Shown here piece after piece: positions 40,238 to 52,215 of a DNA stretch of 64,000 nucleotides. The notes beneath the pieces were generated by a model. That model was given only the letters and a program-made list of their open reading frames with translations, did no database searches and was not told the DNA's origin. Positions within the stretch are counted from its first letter, which is position 1, and every line of letters begins with the position of its first letter. The DNA lies in the NCBI RefSeq assembly GCF_030272615.1, contig NC_081413.1, forward strand, positions 156,175,349-156,239,348, written 5' to 3'. The position numbers were made by a program, and so were the translations under genes. The stretch comes from Cryptomeria japonica (lineage: Eukaryota > Streptophyta > Pinopsida > Cupressales > Cupressaceae).

Positions 40238-41091
40238 GTTGTAGCGGTTCAAACTCAATCTATTCAGGACATGGTTAAATCAGAGACTAAGGACAAAAGG
40301 TTGATTGAGATGTCTGTAGGTGTTTTACGAAAATTGGTATCGAAACTGCAATTAAATCCAAATTCCAACCCCTCTCGCAAGCTTCTACAGTTAATCAACA
40401 ATACCAATACTAATTTTGAATCATTGGAGAAGGCAACCACCAATAAAGTACTGGACAAATTCAAGGAGGTGTGTATGCAGACATTTCGGAAGATGATTGA
40501 AAATGACAGAGTTAGATTGAACAAAGGACTGCAGACCATCTCTAAGGCATTGAGTGAAGGAGAAAAGATATATAAGTCATGCCTTATACTGCCCAAATTC
40601 ATATCAGATATAGACAAGCAAATCAGTGTTTTCCAGGGCAAGCTTCATAATATATCTCAGTCATTTGATTCCAATGTAGCCCTTGCCAGTAGCATAGAAG
40701 CACAGGTGATGGCTCTAATCGATCAAGTTTTGAGCCTAAACTCAGAAAAGGATAGGATACTCAGGCAGGTTGGTGAACTCTGAAACCTTATTTCTCCTTG
40801 GATGGACACCATAATGAGCAACAAAGTTGATTGCATGAAGACAATGGCACAACCAATTCCAACTGAATTGAAAGATGTGAAGATATATGCTTATGTTTTT
40901 AGTGCCTTCATTACAGTTTTGGACAACTTGAAGAATGGGTGGGACACACATAGGATTTTTGAAAAACATTTTTGTAGATATCTTCAAGTATGTATAGAAT
41001 ATCTAGCATGTATCCTTGTATATAAGTTTTTCAACAGCACCCCATCTTTGGCATTGCTGACAAAGGAGAAGAGTAGAGTGAAAAATGTATA
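40238..41091 (+). pseudogene. Orphan coiled-coil reading frame
   Basis: A frame to 40,783 (about 180 residues) is followed, after a stop and in another frame, by MDTIMSNKVDCMKTMAQPIP to 41,091; together they look like one protein with a frameshift. It is Lys/Glu/Leu-rich and mostly helical (NKVLDKFKEVCMQTFRKMIE; IDQVLSLNSEKDRILRQVGEL). I do not recognise it. It is squeezed between two minus-strand LTRs, and a plus-strand purine tract TGAGGGGGAGCC lies at about 41,130. It could be a gag-like or accessory frame of a plus-strand retroelement, or a captured host piece. Confidence 0.4.
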
Positions 41092-41186
41092 GAGGATGAT
41101 ACAAGTTTTTGGTTTTTGAGTTTTTGGTATGAGGGGGAGCCTTAGAAATTTGTATCTGACATACAAGTTTAAACACAGTCATTTTT

Positions 41187-42719
41187 TGATAGTTCTGATA
41201 CTTAATATAAGTACAGATCCAATAGCCAACAAGATGAGAGGATGGGGGTGAATCATACAAACTTAATCATCCATAAAAACATCAGATTCAACCTCGGTAA
41301 CATATATATCAGTCATATAACCAAAAACTGTCAAACATGCAAACTCAAAAGCATATGAACAATATAATCCTCATAACACCAGATTTAACATGGAAACCCA
41401 AATAGGGAAAAACCACTGTGGGATTTCGGACCCACTAAGAAATATACTCTTCTAGAGTATGCTCGGTTAAAAGCAAATCTTGTTAAAGATTACAAACACA
41501 TTGCTAGATGTGACCCGGTTAAGGGATTTCCCTCAGATCTGTTAGGATCTTCACTTTGTTAGAAGTGACCTTATCAAATGATTTCAAACACTCAATCAGA
41601 ATGTCACCTTGTTAGAGGATTTACATATAAGATTGTTAAGTCCACTCGGTTAAGAGATTTCCTATCACTTTCACAAAATAACAGTAATACAATCTGTCTG
41701 CAACTTCACATCTAAAATGCTAAAGCAGATTCCTATTTGTTCAATACAATCTAGACATAGAACTAATATTGTCTATCTGTTGGGCATCAATACTCTATTA
41801 TTCTAACAGGTCTTCAAGCTTTTGTGCTCGGTTATCACTATGTAGCATCCCTATGCATACACTTGCCCGCATACATTGTTTATCAACAGTTTCATATTTA
41901 TAAACAATCTTCTAACTGCTTAATCTCATTGATCACATTTCCCATGATCAATCATAGCCATCAGATCTTCAATCTTGTCCAGGTTCATTGTATCTTTTGA
42001 TCTGAAAATGTTTTACCCCGCCTTGGAACTTGCACATTCACCTTGGAACTTGTGTTACGGTAATGCGGTTCAATCTGAGCTGTAGATCTTCTTGCCGACT
42101 TTCCATTGCCTTAGATTCACTTAACACACTTCTTCCACGGCTTGCCAATCATTGATCCGCTCCAGCTCATTAGCTTCTTTCATTAAATATCACATGTAAA
42201 TATTTAATGCATTCTATTATAGCTCGGTTACAACTCAGTGAATACTAAACTTCACTCGATAGACATTCTGTCTTCATTAACCGACTGCGATAACCTTAGG
42301 GTTTACCGACTAGGTTCCTTAGGGTTTACCGACTAGGTTCTTTGCTTGATAACATAGTATAGTATTAATCTTTACATTTTACAGCATATGTATGATGTTA
42401 AAACAATCTAAAACATCAAGATCTCATCATTGCCTAACTCGGTAGTAGTTGCCAATTGAATATCTTATCCCCTTATTCATCATATTCTTTCCTGTGTCTT
42501 TACCGACTTCTTTATAATCTTCATATCATACTTCTCAAGATATGGCAACATCATACTGATTTAGAAAATCAATTTCTTGACATCAATGACAAAATATTAA
42601 TATCAAGATAGTAAAACATCTTTAATCAGTTATGTCCATAATCATCAACAACCTTCTCAATATCCTTATTGAAATGTCAACAATCTCTCATTGTCTGTTA
42701 TAATGTAATATTGCCAACA
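41187..42719 (-). repeat. 3' LTR of the Copia element
   Basis: 1,533 bp, beginning TGATAG and ending GCCAACA. It carries the standard arrangement of the segment that is inverted in the 5' LTR (41,475-41,759 here). Confidence 0.88.
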
Positions 42720-42849
42720 ATCTCCCCCTTTGGCATTGATGGCAAAAACAATTGATTTGACCTTTAAAAGATTCGGATTGCTGTGATTCTGAAATGCTTG
42801 AAATGCTCTCCCCCATACATTAGACTTCTCTTCTATTTCAGTCTTTATT

Positions 42850-42975
42850 TCAATCTGTAGTCTTCTAGTCTTCTCTCAGTCTTCTCCCATATATTCTCAG
42901 TCTTCTCCTCCTTAGGTCTTCTCTCCCTTAGGTAGGTCTTCTCCCCCTGGGTAGGTCTTCTCCCCCTTTGACAAC
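42850..42975. repeat. Polypyrimidine minisatellite with PPT-like copies
   Basis: TCTTCTCCCCCTGGGTAGG-like units repeat five to six times. One copy reads CTCCCCCTTTGACAACAATG, closely like the true tract at 42,722 (CTCCCCCTTTGGCATTGATG). On the element's coding strand these are purine-rich tracts lying between RNase H and the 3' LTR. Confidence 0.7.
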
Positions 42976-43224
42976 AATGCCAAAAAGAAAAAGAACTAAA
43001 ACATAATTTCTTTTCGTAAGAAGTTAATGCCTGCTGTTGTGTATCAACTGAGTCTCGGTCAGAGCATTTGTTTACAATTCTTGTTCCCTGTATCATTCTT
43101 TGTATTATTCCAGTATTAATTCCAGTACACTTTCAGAAAAACATTCTAAAGTGTATCACTTCAGCATCAACTCCCCAAAAGATATTCAATAGAGTCATTG
43201 AAGTGATGCTTTCACCGAACTCGG

Positions 43225-46200
43225 TCAGTGAGTAAAAGATAGGGGTAGGACCCCTAACTTACTTCTGAGATATTCAAAAGTGTCCTTTGGTAGTGGCTTG
43301 GTGAAGATATCAGCTATTTGCTCCTTTGTGTTAACATATTCCAACAACACTTTCTTCTCTTGAGCTTCTTCTCTAAGATAATGATATCTGATAGATATGT
43401 GCTTTGTCTTAGAGTGCATAACAGGGTTCTTTGAAATATTAATGGCACTAGTATTGTCACAGAATATAGTTACTAGCTCGGTAACTTTCTCATTTATACC
43501 TTCCAACAGTTGTTTGATCCATGCAATGTTGGTACAATTCAGTGCTGCTGCAACATATTCAGCTTTGGCTGTTGACTGAGAAACACATCCTTGTTTCTTG
43601 CTAAGCCAATTCACTAGTCTTTCTCCTAAGAAGAAAGCTCCTCCACTTGCACTTTTTCTGTCATCAATGTTGCCTGCCCAATCAACATCAGTATAAACTT
43701 TTAAATCAAAATCATTTCCTTTCTGATATACTAAGCCATAATCTTCAGTGCCTTTTAAGTATCTAAAAATTCTTTTGATTGTCGTCATGTGTATTTCCTT
43801 AGGATCTGTAGAGAATCTTGCAACAATACCTACTGCATGTGCTATATCTGGCCTATTGTGAACAACATATTATAGTTTTCCAATCATGGATTGGTAGAGT
43901 GTCTCATCAATAGATGCAGATTCATCATTCTTTGATAGTTTACAATTGGTAGTCATAGGAGTACTTACTGGTTTTGAATCCTCCATTCCAAATTTCTTCA
44001 AGATTTCCTTTATGTACTTGGATTGAGTAATGAAAATCTCATTTTTCATTTGCAGTATCTGTAAGCCTATAAAATACTTTATCTCACCAATTAATGACAT
44101 CTCAAATTCTTTGCTCATTTCATTTCCAAAGTTCTTGCATAAAGAGTCATTTCCACAAAATATAATATCATCAACAAATATGGTTGAGATTAGTATTCCA
44201 TTTTCATCATTCTTCATGTACATGTTGATGTTCTCACTTGTCCTTATAAAACAAATCTTAATCAAATAAGAGTGCAATCTCTCATTCCATGCTCTAGGTG
44301 CTTGTTTCAGACCATATAAAGCTTTGTTCAATTTACATACCTGATCTTTATTATTGTCTTCAACTAATCCTTCAAGTTGTTAAATGAAAACTTCTTCTTC
44401 TAATATTCCATTCAGAAATGCAGATTTGACATCCATTTGATATACCTTGAAGTTCTTGAAAGTAGCATATGCCAACAATGTTCTTACTCCTTCAAGTCTA
44501 GCAACAGGTGCAAAAGTCTCACCATAATCAATTCCTTCTTCTTGGGTATAACCTTTGCAAACTAATCTTGCTTTGTTCCGAATGACCTCACCTTTTTCAT
44601 TTAGCTTGTTTCTGAAGATCCACTTTGCACCGATACATTTTTGACCTTCAGTCTTGGGACCAGTGTCCATGTGTCATTCTTCTTGATTTGATCAATCTCT
44701 TCTATCATAGCATTTATCCAATCTTCAATGTTAAATGCCTCTTTCACTATTCTCGGTTCAAATTCAAATATCAAACATGTGTTTTGTCTCAGTTTGTTCC
44801 TTGTCATCACTGGATCATCCTTATCTCCTATAATCTGACTTGGTGCATGGTGCCTTCTAACATACTTGGCTAATACAGGCTCGGTAGGCTCTGTATGATC
44901 TTCTTCATCACTTGGTAACTAGATATTTTCTTCATTTTCTTCAACAGTTATCTTGGTAGGACTTCTCGGTTGCACATAGACAAATTCATCATAGTCTTCT
45001 AGTTCTTTGGAATTTCCTTCATCATTTCTTTCTGCAAATTCATCAGTTTTCACATTTGCAGTTTCTACTATTTTGTTAGATGATTTGATCACACATTTAA
45101 ATGCTTTGCTTCTAGAAGAATATCCTATAAATGTTCCTTCTTCACTTTTCTGATCAAACTTGCCATTTCTATCATCTTTATGAACATAGCATTTACTTCC
45201 AAAGATCTTGAAATAACTTACATTAGGTTTCTTGTCATACCAGATTTCATAAGGTGTCTTCAAAGTACCTTTTTTCAATTGAACTCGGTTTAAGGTGTAA
45301 ATAGCTGTGCTTATTGCTTCTCTCCAAAATGTTTGTGGAACCTTCTTCTCAATCATTAGTGTTCTAGCACAATCCACAATAGATCTGTTCCTTCTTTTAG
45401 CTATTCCATTCTATTGTGGAGTTCTCGATGTAGAGACTTGTCTTTTTATACCATGATCATTGCAAAATAGGTTGAACTCATCAGATGTAAAATCTCCTCC
45501 TCTATCTGATCTAAGACATTTCAGTTGTCTTCCTGTTTCATTTTCAACTCTTGCCTTGTACCATTTAAACATTTGAAAAGCTTCTAATTTTTCTTTTAAA
45601 AACATTACTGACATCATCCTTGAATAATCATCCACAAATAATATGAAATACTTATCACCATAATAACTTTGAACTTTCATAGGACCACAAAGATCAGTGT
45701 GCACAAGATCTAAAATTCCCTTAGAAATGTAGGACTTACTTGTAAAGCTAGATCTTGTCATCTTACCCATCTGGCATCCTCGGCACATAGCATTCTCAAG
45801 TTTTTCAAGACTTGGTAGGCCTCTTACTCGATGCTTCTTACTTATTTTGATCAGATTATCAAAATTAACATGACAAAACCTTTTATGCTATAACCATGTA
45901 TTATCAATCTTTGCATGCAAATACTTATTGTGAGTTGAGTCAAGGTGAAATGTATTCCCTTTTGTTTGTGTCCCAGTAGCAGCTAACTTTCCATTCTTGT
46001 CATTAACTTTGACAATTCCTTTCTGAAATTCTATTCGGTAACCTGTGTTGTTTAGTTGTGCTACACTCAACAAATTATATTTCAAACCTTCAACCCAATA
46101 AACATCATTGCATCTTGCATTATCAAGAAGTGTTATTGATCCTTTACCTCTTACTGGACATGGTGTATCATTACCAAATCTAACATAGCCTCCATCATAA

Positions 46201-47374
46201 TCTTCTAACATAACAAACTTGTGTTTATCTCCTGTCATATGATGTGAGCATCCACTGTCTATAATCCAAGAATCATTAGTGTTTATGTGAGATATTAGGG
46301 CTTTTTCTTCATACCTTTCTTCATCTGATCCATCCTTGATAGCCACATAAACAACTTCCTCTGTATCAGTCTCATCGGATTTATCATCGTCAGATTCCTC
46401 ATCAACAATTAAGCATGTCTTTCTATCTCTTCTCTGAAGTCTCGGTGTCCTCTGTAATGATTATCTTTTTGTCTATCATCTCGGTAATCTCTCTTTTTAG
46501 TGAAATCTTTGTCAGGACAGTTAGAAGCCATATGTCCAATCTTATCACAATTGAAACATTTCAAAGGTAGTTTTCCTTTATACTTACCTTTGCCTCTCGG
46601 TAACCTTTTGGCCAATAGTGCTTCAAACACTTCTTGCTTTCTGATTTCTTCATACAGTTTGTGTACCTCCTCCATGTTCTTCCAAAATCTTTCACTTGCT
46701 CCACTGTGATCTCCTTCAGAGTACTTCTACTTTCTTTCATTGTAATCATTAGATTCATTCAAATGAAAAGAACTAAATGCAGATTCAACTTTATTTACCG
46801 ATGACCCACTGTTATCAATAGTAGCATCCAAGGAAACTGGCATATCAGGTAGAGACCTCAATTCATTGATTGCAGAGACTTGAATTGCATAGGCAGGTAG
46901 AAGGGTTCTTAACAACTTACTTGTCACATCCTTTTTTTCAATAGTTCCTCCTGCTCCTTTGATTTGATTTACAATCTCCTTTAGTCTTGTACTGTACTGG
47001 GTTATGTTCTCACCTTCATTCATCCTCATAGATTCAATTTGTCCTCTTAAACTATCTACTTTTGCTCTTTAAACATGTTCATCTCCTCCATATATAGATA
47101 TGAGCTTAGTCCACATTGCCTTTGCATCATTGCAGCCTTCTAGATCATTAAACTTAGAATCGGTCAATAAAGATGTTATTTCAATCATTGTTTGAATATG
47201 TTCTTGCTTCGCCTTTATCTCTTCCATAGTCAATGGATAGGTGCTCGGTGCAACAAAATCATTCTCCAGATAGTATATAGCATATTCTCCAACTCCTGAT
47301 AGATGTAGCTTCATCATTTTCTGCCATGTAGAGAAACTTGACTTATTCAGCTTAGATGCATCCCTATTATACAT
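43225..47374 (-). pseudogene. Ty1/copia gag-pol polyprotein, broken
   Basis: Reading from 47,374 down: a gag with a UBN2-like helical part, a CCHC knuckle (CFNCDKIGHMASNC, near 46,540), a protease WIIDSGCSHHMTG (46.26 kb), GAG-pre-integrase CRGCQMGKM, and integrase HTDLCGPM, DDYSRMMSVMF and SDRGGDF (45.4-45.8 kb). Then come reverse transcriptase [10 protein letters not shown] (44.4 kb), LNKALYGLKQAPRAW and IFVDDIIFCGN (44.2 kb), and RNase H YTDVDWAGN, STAKAEYVAA and IFCDNTSAI (43.4-43.7 kb). The family copies RNA into DNA in virus-like particles and integrates it. In-phase stops lie near 47,070, 46,727, 45,889, 45,412, 44,920, 44,381 and 43,871, several where glutamine is expected (for example TPQ*NGIA). 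Frameshifts fall between 46,409 and 46,346 and near 44,640. It cannot make an intact polyprotein. Confidence 0.92.
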
Positions 47375-47438
47375 CTTTGGATCTTTAACTCAAGTGCCTT
47401 TAAACTTTCCTTTCGGAGTCTAAAGATCTGATACCAAT

Positions 47439-48100
47439 TGATAGTTCTGGTACTTAATATAAGTAAAGATCCAATAGCCAACAAGATGAGAGGGGGGGGG
47501 TGAATCATACAAACTTAATCATCCATAAAAACATCAGATTCAACCTCGGTAACATATATATCAGTCATATAACCAAAAACTGTCAAACATGCAAACTCAA
47601 AAGCATATGAACAATATAATCCTCATAACACCAGATTTAACGTGGAAACCCAAATAGGGAAAAACCACTGTGGGATTTCGGACCCACTAAGAAATATACT
47701 CTTCTAGAGTATGCTCGGTTAAAAGCTATGTCTAGATTGTATTGAACAAATAGGAATCTGCTTTAGCATTTTAGATGTGAAGTTGCAGACAGATTGTATT
47801 ACTGTTATTTTGTGAAAGTGACAGGAAATCTCTTAACTGAGTGGACTTAACAGTCTTATATGTAAATCCTCTAACAAGGTGACATTCTGATTGAGTGTTT
47901 GAAATCATTTGACAAGGTCACTTCTAACAAAGTGAAGATCCTAACAGATCTGAGGGAAATCCCTTAACCGGGTCACATCTAGCAATGTGTTTGTAATCTT
48001 TAACAAGATTTAGAACTAATCTTGTTTATCTGCTGGGCATCAATACTCTATTATCCTAACAGGTCTTCAAGCTTTTGTGGTTGGTTATCACTATGTAGAT
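47439..48100 (-). repeat. 5' LTR of the Copia element, truncated and partly inverted
   Basis: The first 288 bp match the 3' LTR start at about 98%. Bases 47,727-48,011 match it only as reverse complement. Bases 48,012-48,098 match it again in normal orientation. The LTR then stops and a new LTR starts at 48,101. Confidence 0.9.
47727..48011. other. 285-bp inversion inside the 5' LTR
   Basis: The reverse complement of this segment aligns end to end with 41,475-41,759 of the 3' LTR with only about four differences, while sequence on both sides is collinear. Both segments are exactly 285 bp. The junctions are AAAAGC|TATGTC and AGATTT|AGAACT. Confidence 0.92.
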
Positions 48101-49030
48101 TGTTGGCAATTGACACTCATCTGATGGATTCTAGTACATGGATAATGGAATAGAGTTATCATTGATGGCAATTCTCCTCCGAAATTCTATCTGTTAGTCA
48201 TGGATTTTGGTAATCGGTAGAGGAAGCGATCTAGTTTTTTGTCACTGGTATTATAGGATAAGTAAAGTACTTTTTGGTTCAAAATATTTGCAATGATTGC
48301 AATGGTGAGATTCATGCATGGGATGATAGGTCCATCATATAGAAATCATTTAGACATCATTTGGTTGATCCGCATATGTTTTTATGATCCAATCTAAACC
48401 GACACCCGGTTACATGTTACATTGCATATTATGGTTCGACAACTTGATGAATGTTTTATTTTGTGATTGTGGATATATATGACCAATGTAGAAGATCTTT
48501 TTATGGTATGTTATGAGTGAGTGGTGATAGAGAAACCTATTTGGCACAGTCTCACGTGCGCATTCTTGATCTAGTAGTTAACTAAGAAGCAGAACAGAGC
48601 AGAGTTGCAAAGGTGTTACAATCAAACTTTTTGCATTTAACCAAAACTCATCCAGGCATTGTTTGATGTTATTTTGGAGTTCAATCATTGTAGTTATAAT
48701 TGTAAATGATTTGTAAGTCAGTGAGACTTTCATATTGTAATTAAACCTTTGGTTCTAGGCAGTGTGCTTGAATGCATGTGCATTCCCCTTATGTAATATT
48801 TATGTACTCCTAATTACAGTATATGAATATTGTGGGTTCCAATCCCACTATGATTTTTCCCTTTCCGGGTTTTCACGTAAAAATCCTAGTGTTATGACTG
48901 TGGTTGATTATCTTGTGTTTCTGCATTTTACTTTCTTGCATTTTCTTCTGGTGACCTGAGAATAAGTTTGGAAATTTATTTATCGGTAGAACATTGAATC
49001 GCCCCTCCTCTCAGTGTTCCTTGATTTCAA
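48101..49030 (+). mobile_element. Copia-like LTR, plus orientation, missing its last bases
   Basis: It starts TGTTGGCAATTGACA and ends CTCTCAGTGTTCCTTGATTTC plus AA, lacking the final CA expected from related LTRs. It contains GTGGGTTCCAATCCCAC, the inverse of GTGGGATTGGAACCCAC in the LTR at 50.3 kb. Aligned inverted with that LTR over about 280 bp it is perhaps 70-80% identical, so the two are related but not from one insertion. No target duplication is visible. Confidence 0.65.
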
Positions 49031-50110
49031 TACTCTCCAACCTTCACTTTTCCCTTTTCATCTACTTTGTTCTTGTCTGCTGGAGCATTCTTGCTTCTGC
49101 GGTATTTTGCAATATGACTGGATTTGTTGCAAGTATAGAAAATAATGTTGTTTCTCTGATTAGGCCTAAAATTACCTTTGATTTCCCTTTGATCTGCATT
49201 GGTTAGCAATATGTGCAGAGCATCTTACATTTTTCCTATTTATCATACTTTTGCATTCAACTGACTTATGACCATATTTATTGCAATTGAAACATTGATA
49301 GGAGAATGATGTAGTATTCTAATTAGCTCTATTTCTACATTGACTTGCCATATGACCAACTTTATTGCAAACAAAACATTTACCATTGAATTTATAAGAA
49401 TTAGGTTGTCTTACCAGAGATCTCTTGTTCTTCTGATGATTGCTTTGACCAGATCCAGATCTTTCTCCTTTCTCAAATCCAAGTCCTACCATAACGCTTT
49501 TGTTCTTTGAACTTTTCAGCATCTTATCTATCTTGGTCGAGCTAGCATCGAATTTTTATTTGTACTCATTAGTAGTGGAAAGTTGCTCTCAAAATTATGA
49601 TTTGTATTTCAAGATCTTGCTCATTATTTGAGGACTGCATCAATTCAAGCTTCAGCAGGTCATTCTCATGATTAAATCTACAACATTCATCAGATCTATC
49701 CTTCAATGACTAAGTCAGACTTTCTTCATTCTTCTTCCTGTCTTCAATCTCCTTTGTCAGCTTCATCACAATGGATTGCATTTAATTTTTCAGGACTGCA
49801 TTATCTCTAGAAAGTTTTTCATATTCATCTATCGTGTCTTGATTAGAAATGCATTGCTCTTCTTTCTCCTTAAGTTTGTCCATCAACTCCTTTCTCTTCT
49901 CTCTGGATGTGTTCAGTTGAACTTTTTATGACTCAATGAAATTTTCTGCATCACTCAAATTTCTTCTCATATCACTTGTTTCTTTCCTTGTTGCATCTAG
50001 GTCTTCAAGTGCCACAATAAGTTGTCTCTGCAAACCGAAGTCCATTGATTCAATCTTCTGGATCTTTCTCAAGTTGTTAGGCTTCCTTAGAGGAACTAAG
50101 CTTTGATACC
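49031..50110 (-). pseudogene. Truncated Copia gag with CCHC knuckles
   Basis: Minus-strand pieces include a coiled-coil part (LQRQLIVALEDLDATRKE, 50.0 kb; KDRSDECCRFNHENDLLKLE, 49.7 kb), a CCHC knuckle CFVCNKVGHMASQCRNRAN (49.3 kb) and a degenerate one, CNKSSHIAKYRR (49.1 kb). Stops separate them. It starts beside the primer site of the LTR at 50,114 and ends abruptly where the plus-oriented LTR ends (49,030), so protease and pol are missing. Confidence 0.7.
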
Positions 50111-50113
50111 AAT

Positions 50114-51235
50114 TGTTGGAATCAATGAACACTGAGAGGGGGTTGAATTAGTGTTTTGCAATTAACAACTTTCTTTAACTGATCCTTTAACCACTAGATA
50201 TAGATGAGTAAAAGCAAAGTGCAAAAAATAAATACAAACAAGTAAAAAAACATAACACTGGAATTTTAATGTGGAAACCCAGAAAAGGAAAAACCACGGT
50301 GGGATTGGAACCCACAATATTATAATATTGTGATCAGGAGTATAATAATATTACAAGAGGGGAATGCACATGCATTCAGGCACACTGCCTAAAGCTCATT
50401 GCTCAATTACAAAAAGGGCTACAACCCGAAGGAAGGCTCACTACCTTAAAAGTGATTACAAATGATAACAAGAATGACTGAACTAGAGAATAGCATCTGC
50501 ATATGCCAAATTGTAGTTCTAGTTAAGCGCAAAAGGTCTTCTTCGTATGTTCTATCTCTCTGCTATGTTCTATTGCTCTGTCATATATCGGAGCACAAAA
50601 ACTTTCAATCACACACATAAAAATTTGCACAATCGCTCATACATTCTTCACTCACTCACATCTCATCACAACACATGCTAAAATGCTCAAATGAATAGGT
50701 CTTATATATCCGCACAAACAAAATAAATCAATTCCCATGTCGGCTACCAAAAACCACATAACACGCAACATGAAACATGTAACCATAAGTCGGCTCAATC
50801 CAAATATCAATCCATATGCAGACCCAAACAACTTGATAATAAGCTTCACACACGTCACCTCAATCACCTCGAACTCGAAACCAATCGCAAAAATCATCCC
50901 AAAGATTTCACACTATACGTTACATCAAAATAGCTCTTTTCTTCCTAAATTACTGGATACCGAATCTTCTAACTTGCTTGAGATTCAATACTAGAGGCTA
51001 GGACTACGAATAAAGTTGCCTCAAATATCTAACCATCTAACTCTTTCACCACAAACAAAACTATGCAACCAAAATGGAGATCTATACAATGTACCCATAC
51101 TCTGTATTCCACCTTCCAGACTTAAGCATAGATGAATATTACAACTTCCAATAGAACAAATCTGCATATACCGAATGTGATCTCTAATCTAAGTTGCCAT
51201 CAATGACAACCTCAGAATAATATTCAAGCATTAAT
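50114..51235 (-). mobile_element. 5' LTR of a truncated Copia element
   Basis: It starts TGTTGGAATCAATGAACACT directly after GCTTTGATACCAAT, the inverse of a primer-binding site (TTGGTATCAAAGC). CACTGAGAGGGGGTTGAATT and GGAAACCCAGAAAAGGAAAA match other LTRs here. Near the right, TGCCATCAATGACAAC resembles a U3 start, but the terminal CCAACA is not seen, so the end near 51,235 is estimated. Confidence 0.65.
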
Positions 51236-51249
51236 CTTCACTTGTATAG

Positions 51250-52200
51250 TGTCTCTTGCCAATACCCCTTGCGGGACAGCGAGATCCCTATTTTCTTCAC
51301 CTTTAGCTACCATGTGAGGTTAATTTTCTATCTCTTCATGTTCTACGAGATAGCAGGTCTTCATTTCCCCTTCACACCTTTGTTATCCGGCAAGACGACT
51401 CTATGCCTCATATTTTTCTTGCGGGATATCGGGGAAGCCAATATATATTATTCCCCCTGTCCCAAATCATCTTTCCTGAGCCACCTTTATCCTTGTGGGA
51501 TAAGCCTTCCTTTGTCTTCTCAGAACATCTCGCTAACCTGTAGGATAGCCATCTTAAGTTACAATTTGCACATTAGAAATGAAACACTCTCCACTCATGT
51601 CCCTGCTTTAATCGCTACGAGATAGCAAGGGCCACTAATTTCTTTACTCCCATCATCCCACACCTTACTTTGCTTGGCCATTTGACTCTTGCAGGATAAG
51701 GATATCATAATCATTTTCCATATCTCACTACCCCATGACCAACTCTCCTTCCAGGGTAAGCTTTCCTATTATACTTCAAGGTACCCCGTCTTCCCGCAAA
51801 GCACCCTGGCTCTTTATTCTTCCTTCTCTTTCAGCGGGCTACAGAGCCTCTTAATCCCTTTGATGATGTTGACATCCCACTAGCCCGCAGGTACAATATT
51901 TACTCCTTATGTTTCCTGTGGGGTGAGGCTATTCTTGTCCTAGCAACTCATCATGTTATCCCACAAGCATTGAATCACTATACACAGCCACCATGCGGGA
52001 TATGAATCTTTCAATACCGACACACATCCCGCTAACCCGCATGCAAAAATCTTCACCACAAAGGCCTTCTGGGGTAACTTGCCTTCAATTCTACGAATCC
52101 TCCGCCATCTCGCATCGTTTGAAAAACTACAAAGAGAAACCTGCCACGTAAGAATTAAAAGCTCCAAAGCACTAACCCCGCTCCCTCGTGACAACCTAAC
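51250..52200. repeat. Dispersed GCGGGATAGC-type motif array
   Basis: Variants such as TTGCGGGACAGCGAGAT, ACGAGATAGCAGG, TTGCGGGATATC, TTGTGGGATAAG, TTGCAGGATAAG, CATGCGGGATATG and the inverse CCCGCTAACCCGCATG occur at least twelve times in both orientations, 60-100 bp apart. The spacers are pyrimidine-rich and unlike each other. Confidence 0.65.
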
Positions 52201-52215
52201 ACATGGTGGCAGCAC

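Larger units (their letters stand above)
41187..48100 (-). mobile_element. Ty1/copia retrotransposon, minus strand, 5' LTR truncated
   Basis: The 3' LTR spans 41,187-42,719 (TGATAG...CCAACA) and the 5' LTR begins at 47,439 with the same TGATAGTTCTG. A polypurine tract (complement of TCTCCCCCTTTGG, 42,721-42,733) adjoins the 3' LTR. A primer-binding site (complement of GATCTGATACCA, 47,425-47,436) lies two bases inside the 5' LTR. Gag, protease, integrase, reverse transcriptase and RNase H follow in the Ty1/copia order. The 5' LTR is cut at 48,100 where another LTR starts. The LTRs differ by about 2% over the shared 660 bp by eye, so insertion was fairly recent, but the coding region is broken. 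Confidence 0.92.
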
